DNA from: Austropuccinia psidii
Taxonomy: Eukaryota > Basidiomycota > Pucciniomycetes > Pucciniales > Sphaerophragmiaceae
NCBI GenBank assembly: GCA_023105745.1
Contig: JALGQZ010000004.1
Coordinates: 8,133,951-8,197,950 of the forward strand
Reading direction: 5' to 3'
Length of the DNA: 64,000 nucleotides
Below are positions 59,409 through 64,000 of this stretch, piece by piece. Numbering within the stretch: position 1 is the stretch's first letter; each line of letters opens with the position of its first letter. A program made the translations under genes and the position numbers. Under the pieces are notes generated by a model, which saw nothing but the letters and a program-made list of their open reading frames with translations, was not told the DNA's origin and did not search any database.

Positions 59409-61767
59409 TCAGAATAGTAATACAATCAAGTGAAAGATGAGGTTGAAAGGTACCTTCCGCATGTTGACCTCAACTGAATGAGGAGTGATATAGTGGATGA
59501 CCTGTACAGGTCGTTGTTGGCCAATACGATGTAGACAATCAACAGCCTGAGCCTCAATGGCTGGGTTCCAATTAGGCTCCTGGAAATGTGGATGTCAGGG
59601 TCCGAAAATCAGGGGAGAATTTTGGGGGGCCCCTCACCATTAAATAGACTATATTAGCACAAGTTATATTGAGGCCAGTTCCAGCTGCGGCAATGGATGC
59701 AATCAGTACTTCACATTCAGGATTATTGAAGAAATTCTCAAGCGCCTTGTCCTGCGCTCGTGGTGTAATTGTTCCATCAATTTGTGCTGAAAGGATAGAG
59801 TGATGGGCAAGAGCAATACCAATTCTACAATATAAAAAAGTCAGATGGAGTCAATTGGTAATGGATGCATATTAGAATTAACGCACAAATCTAGAAATTG
59901 GGTCCATTGGGTATAAACCACCGATTTCGTTGGACCACACCTTGTTTGTTTGTTCTTCATTAAGCTTTGTAGGAGGTGTGCAATTTTACTACTCATCATG
60001 CATGTTTCCACATCCACAATAGTTCGTGTGATTCTTGGGGAGTTATCCTGAGTGCTCCTGCCCTCGGGGTCTTCCAGCTCCGCCTCCGCAATTGTGTTAA
60101 GCATGATGTGATGGTTACAACATATTCGCAGCTTATTAATATTTCTGAAAAACTCTCCTGGTCCTTTGCTTTTGGATGATAGAAATTCTTCATATAATGT
60201 GGAATATTCTTGCTGCATGGTTGGGTTGAGTGGGAGCAGCTCATAATGATGGCTAATAGTGGGGAGAGATTCGAGATGTGTGGTTTTGGTGCGGCGCAAA
60301 CTTAAATGCCGCAATGCCAAATGCAAAATATCATTGCAACCTTTTGAAAGACTACTCAGGATGAATGGTGACCAATTATCTTGATCGGCGCTCTGGGGTT
60401 GAGTGATGAAGGATATTATGCCCAAAAGGTCATAAATGGTGTTGTGAATAGGTGTGCCCGTTAAACATATTCGACGGGATGAAAGGAGGCTATTAATGGC
60501 ACGGTGAGTGGCAGTGTATTGAGAGCAAATATAGCTATAAGAGGGGGCAAGGGTTATTGGATATAAAAGGTAATTTGAATCATTTAAGCTCAGCCACTCA
60601 CTGTGCTTCATCCAAGATTATACGATGCCAATTGATTTGAAAAATGAATGATGTAGAGGGATTGGTTTGCTTAAATTCTTGGGTGATAGTATTGTAAGAA
60701 GTGATGATGATATCATATTTTAAGATGTCGGCTTGGGATAATGAGTGACGAGTGGGACCATGGTAGATTTTGGCATGCAGTGCTCCAGCCTGAGCATGCT
60801 TGGATATTTCTGATTGCCAGTTGGTAATTAAGCAAGGGGGGCAGATGATCATGGTGGGCGTGGAGCGATGGGGGTTTGCAATCATCCGCTCCTTGGAGGT
60901 ACCAATTAGAGCAATGGCCTGAATGGTTTTACCTAATCCCATATCATCCGCAAGCAGTCCTCCAAGAGGGGTATTGGTCGAAAGGGATTCAAATGAGCTA
61001 ACGACCTTGTTTGTAATGATGTGCCTGGCATTAAAAGTGGATCCTGGGGGTAAGGTTGCCCAAAGGTTACGGGCTGATTGGCCATTGGGGATTTCTCGAT
61101 CCCAGAGAAAAGCTAGTCCGGTCTTTTGATGAGGGAGGAGGGGGGTTTGAATAATGGAATGGGGCGGGGTCATCATGGGGAGGTCTGATCCACTGGGTAA
61201 TTGTATCAGTTTTTGCTTGGAAATCAATGATGAAACAGCAGGATATGAAGCAGGCGTCGAGTTTGAAGCGGGAAATGTCGGAGTAAAGAGTTGACATTGA
61301 CAATGAGTAGTACAGTCATATTCTTTGGGCATTTTAAGCTTGAAATCTTGTGTTCGAAAGCTTTCCATTATGAATAGAATGTTTGGATACCATGTGAAGA
61401 ACATCAATGCTAGATTGGGTTTCTGAGATGAGGAGGGATCATTGGCATCAGTCATAAATACTCCCTCAACGAATAATATTTGAGTAGGATTGGATTGGCA
61501 ATTTTCAATCCATGCCCCACCAGGACCACAGTGCATGAACGTTTTGGGTGCCCCAAGGAATGGTATCAACGTTTGGGAAAGGGTTCCCGGGAGAGAGCCA
61601 ATAGCATGCTGGTGATTGGGGAGATATACGAATATGTTGTGTTGATTGTGCCATAGGATAATCCAAGAACCTAAGTGGGAATTCTCAGGCTTTAAGGTTA
61701 TATCACTATTTATTTGAATACGAATATTAATCATCCCAATGCAAAGTGGTTGTGAAGGGGTTGACAT
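59409..61767 (-). CDS. SNF2-family DNA-dependent ATPase (Rad5/Rad16-like), about 723 aa
   Basis: Four exons: 61767-60602, 60534-59887, 59824-59638 and 59579-59409. Introns are 67, 62 and 58 nt, all GT...AG, and the total is 724 codons. Residues about 1-250 are an N-terminal region with no clear domain. Motifs: HQKTGLAFLWDRE, ATP-binding GGLLADDMGLGKTIQAIAL, TMIICPPCLITNWQSEI, DIIITSYNTI, and DEAH whose last codon spans intron 1. Then RRICLTGTPIHNTIYDLLG, SVVYTQWTQFLDL, ASIAAAGTGLNI and AVDCLHRIGQQRPV. In motif VI the usual first Arg is Cys (TGT), while the HRIGQ Arg is kept. No RING or HIRAN is seen, so it is shorter than Rad5. It would remodel or translocate on chromatin. No internal stop was found. 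Confidence 0.88.
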
Positions 61768-62267
61768 GATGGCTATTTTAAATTATTTGGGGAAAGTTGC
61801 AAATTATATGATCGGGAAGGGTTAGCTAAAGGGAATGAAGAGGAATAAGCGCAGGTGGGGAACTTATATGAGTGGCAGCAACAGGCCAAAAGGGGGATGG
61901 CCTGTGGTTACGTGCATGGTCTTGATGGAGGTGGGCCTCTTGGGCTCATAATTTTCATATCCGATTTGGGGCATATATCAAGGCAAGGTGGCCAAAATGT
62001 GGGTGCACCGACATGACTGCTGGATCTGCAACAAGTTACGAAACCTTTGGTGGAACCAAGTTGACATTAGCAAATCCAAAATTGGGTGGGCTGTAGCAAC
62101 TTATTGTGGAGGGCATATTAGAGGCATGCAGTCATGTTCGCTGGTGTGACAGCGAACAATGAGCGTATCCTCCCCAGGTTAATTATTCACAGGGACCTAC
62201 TGGGCAATGTTGGCAGTTTCAAAGGGCAATCTCACTGTGGGGATGTTTGTGTGTCGGCGGGTGAGAT

Positions 62268-62293
62268 ATGTTCGGTGGCATGCCACCGAACAT
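62268..62293. repeat. perfect 26-bp inter-cassette palindrome
   Basis: ATGTTCGGTGGCA followed by its exact reverse complement. This is the best-preserved member of the palindrome family seen at 21353, 35824, 48798, 50776 and 56367. Confidence 0.9.
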
Positions 62294-63495
62294 GACTTTG
62301 GTTTGGCCTGAAGTTTTTTGCTGACTGATGCATACTGGGCTTTCAGGGGGAATGTGTGGGATGATCAAAGGGGGCGCCAGCCGTGAGCCGTGATCCACAT
62401 ATACATTCACCCCTATGGCGTTTGAGGCGAGTACTAATCCACCGAGATTGGCATCCGGGTCTTTGCCTCACGCGCGTACAGAACTCCGGAGAAAGAGGCC
62501 ACATGCCCAAGGGATTTTTTGGCCGCAAGCCAGGTGCCACAACTTGCGCGGGGCGTGTGAGAACGTAAAGAAAATGACCCGCGGTGGGAGATAACCACGC
62601 CAACATGACCAGCCTCAGCAATCATAGGCTGGGATTGTTAATCTAATGTGGATGAGGCTGAAGCAAATCCACACTGATTGGCCTCAGGTTTCCACGCGCA
62701 AGCGGGTGAGCGTCTGCAGTCAAGCTGACAACCCGAGCAAGAAAATACGCAGCTGGAAGACTGGCAGTAAAATGTGTTCCAGGCGTGTGAAAGTTGCCTG
62801 CGTATGACCCATCGGGGGTGCGTATGAAAGCGTGTGGCTGCCCGACAATGAACAAGCGGGCTAGTCATTGTTTGCCCCAACCATGGCACCGGAGTGAATC
62901 AACTCTTTGTGTATGACCCAAATATTAAGTCATCCCATTATGACCCACTTACATTAACTTGGATTACATGCGCATCTGTGCCGTAGTTAGGCAGAGCTGT
63001 CCAACAAGGTGCATCAAAGGGATGCAGGTGAGAGATATGACTCGATGGCTTGACGTGATTGCATGTTACATTGTTGAACAGCTTTTTGCTCTGCCCCGCA
63101 GTACACATTTACAAAGGTGTACTGCGTACTACAGTGTCGACTGTACTGTACAGATCAGGAAGGTGTAATACTACTTGAGCCTGCATGCATATAGCAAATG
63201 TGCATGCACCTTCCGATCGTTTGCATTTACGTAGCTCATGTGCCACATGCTCAGCATTGCGTTTCACCCAATTTGCACACGCAAGCTGACCATGTCATGG
63301 TCAAAAGCACCGTGTGAAAGTGCTCAGTAAAGCCATGGAATGAACTAATTCTGCAATAGCTCACTGGAAGGCTCAGTTTGGAGCATTTCACCAAAGCGTG
63401 TGAAATGCTGCACCTTGCTGAAATGTCATCCGATGCTGAGCCAAATGCTCAGAGTGCGCGCATATAAAAACGACTGAGCAATGGCTCAGCATGAT

Positions 63496-64000
63496 GCATT
63501 TGATATTGTTATATCTATAGCTCAATCACTGTGCAATTCCAATGTTCAGCCACTGAGCATTTCAATTATGACCCGAAAGCAAACCTGAGCAATGGGTCGA
63601 GGCAAGCTCACGCTGTATTCACTTGTCTTACAGCCCCCCCCTTTGTTCACATACTATTACCAGGCCATATGGCCGGTAATCTCGCCGCGGTCACTTGTGA
63701 CCAAATGCACCAGGTGCTTTTCTGCATGGGTCACTTGTGCATTGCACCCCCAATGCACATTCAACATGGGCCTCACGACCACCCTCCTGGGTGATCGGGT
63801 GACTATTTAAGGAAACAAAGGGGATGTGACTGAGCTTGACAATTCAATAAATTGCAATACTCAGCGGTGCATTTGATATTGTTATATCAATTGTTCAATT
63901 ACTGTTCAATTCAAATGTTCAGCCACTGAGCATTTCAATTATGACCCGAAAGCAAACCTGAGCAATGGGACGAGGCAAGCTCACGCTGTATTCACTTGTC
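63496..64000 (+). repeat. direct repeat, 373-bp period, running off the window
   Basis: 63496-63627 (GCATTTGATATTG...CACTTGTC) recurs at 63869-64000 with few differences. The left module has one copy only (22530-22655), so the duplication is specific to the right module. Confidence 0.85.

Larger units (their letters stand above)
61768..64000. other. intergenic block of the right module
   Basis: Upstream of the helicase. From about 61886 it parallels 20975-22870 of the left module. Contains the perfect palindrome at 62268-62293, a dense set of TGAGCA/TGCTCA words (about 63245-63960), TATTTAAGG near 63803, and a partial tandem duplication reaching the window end. By analogy with the left module, a Zn2Cys6 gene may lie just beyond 64000. 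The ORFs in this block overlap in several frames and are not supported. Confidence 0.55.

Overview
The window is nuclear DNA of a fungus, almost certainly a rust (Pucciniales). It is AT-rich, has short GT...AG introns (about 46-86 nt, one with an ACTAAC branch-like site) and is packed with mobile DNA. The Ty3/gypsy polyproteins and the accessory genes closely resemble what I recall of predicted proteins of Austropuccinia psidii (myrtle rust). That species call is from memory and unverified. I see no ordinary housekeeping gene, tRNA or rRNA.

Layout, left to right. 1-3191: 5' end of a Ty3/gypsy element on the minus strand with its LTR (R1). 3192-27004: a decayed 'accessory module': orphan gene G2 (psi), SNF2 helicase (psi), an intergenic block, a Zn2Cys6 gene (psi), a 40-bp tandem array and a TET/JBP-like dioxygenase (psi, inverted). 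A nest of LTR elements interrupts it: LTR 'O' (7293-8665 and 20306-20854) is split by element A (8666-20305, TSD ATTTA), and A's 5' LTR is split by solo LTR 'S' (17363-18779, TSD ATTTG). 27005-34247: 3'-truncated gypsy element C on the plus strand. 34251-35815: a 46-nt boundary motif and a 48-bp satellite. 36348-48681: orphan gene E1, split by young, nearly intact gypsy element D (38525-48620, TSD TGAGG). 48682-64000: a second, better preserved module: TET/JBP-like gene, tandem repeats, GT-rich minisatellite, tnp2/Plavaka-type transposase, G2, an apparently intact SNF2 helicase, and an intergenic block running off the end.

The two modules are paralogous: 3192-7292 matches about 56690-60812, 20975-22870 matches about 61886-63860, and 24895-26980 matches 49365-52070 in inverted orientation. 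Together the genes suggest a large DNA transposon family, or a cluster of co-mobilised gene cassettes. It would combine a DDE transposase, a 5-methylcytosine-oxidase-like enzyme, an SNF2 remodeller and a zinc-cluster protein. A near-perfect 26-bp palindrome recurs between the cassettes. TET, tnp2 and E1 carry premature stops, many explained by C-to-T (or G-to-A) changes, so this copy looks mostly dead.

The most unusual structure is in the gypsy elements. A short leader exon is separated by a small intron from two overlapping open frames. The ATG of the polyprotein frame lies inside that intron, just upstream of the acceptor. Splicing instead joins the leader to a second frame, which is the one conserved as Gag-like protein across the families present here.
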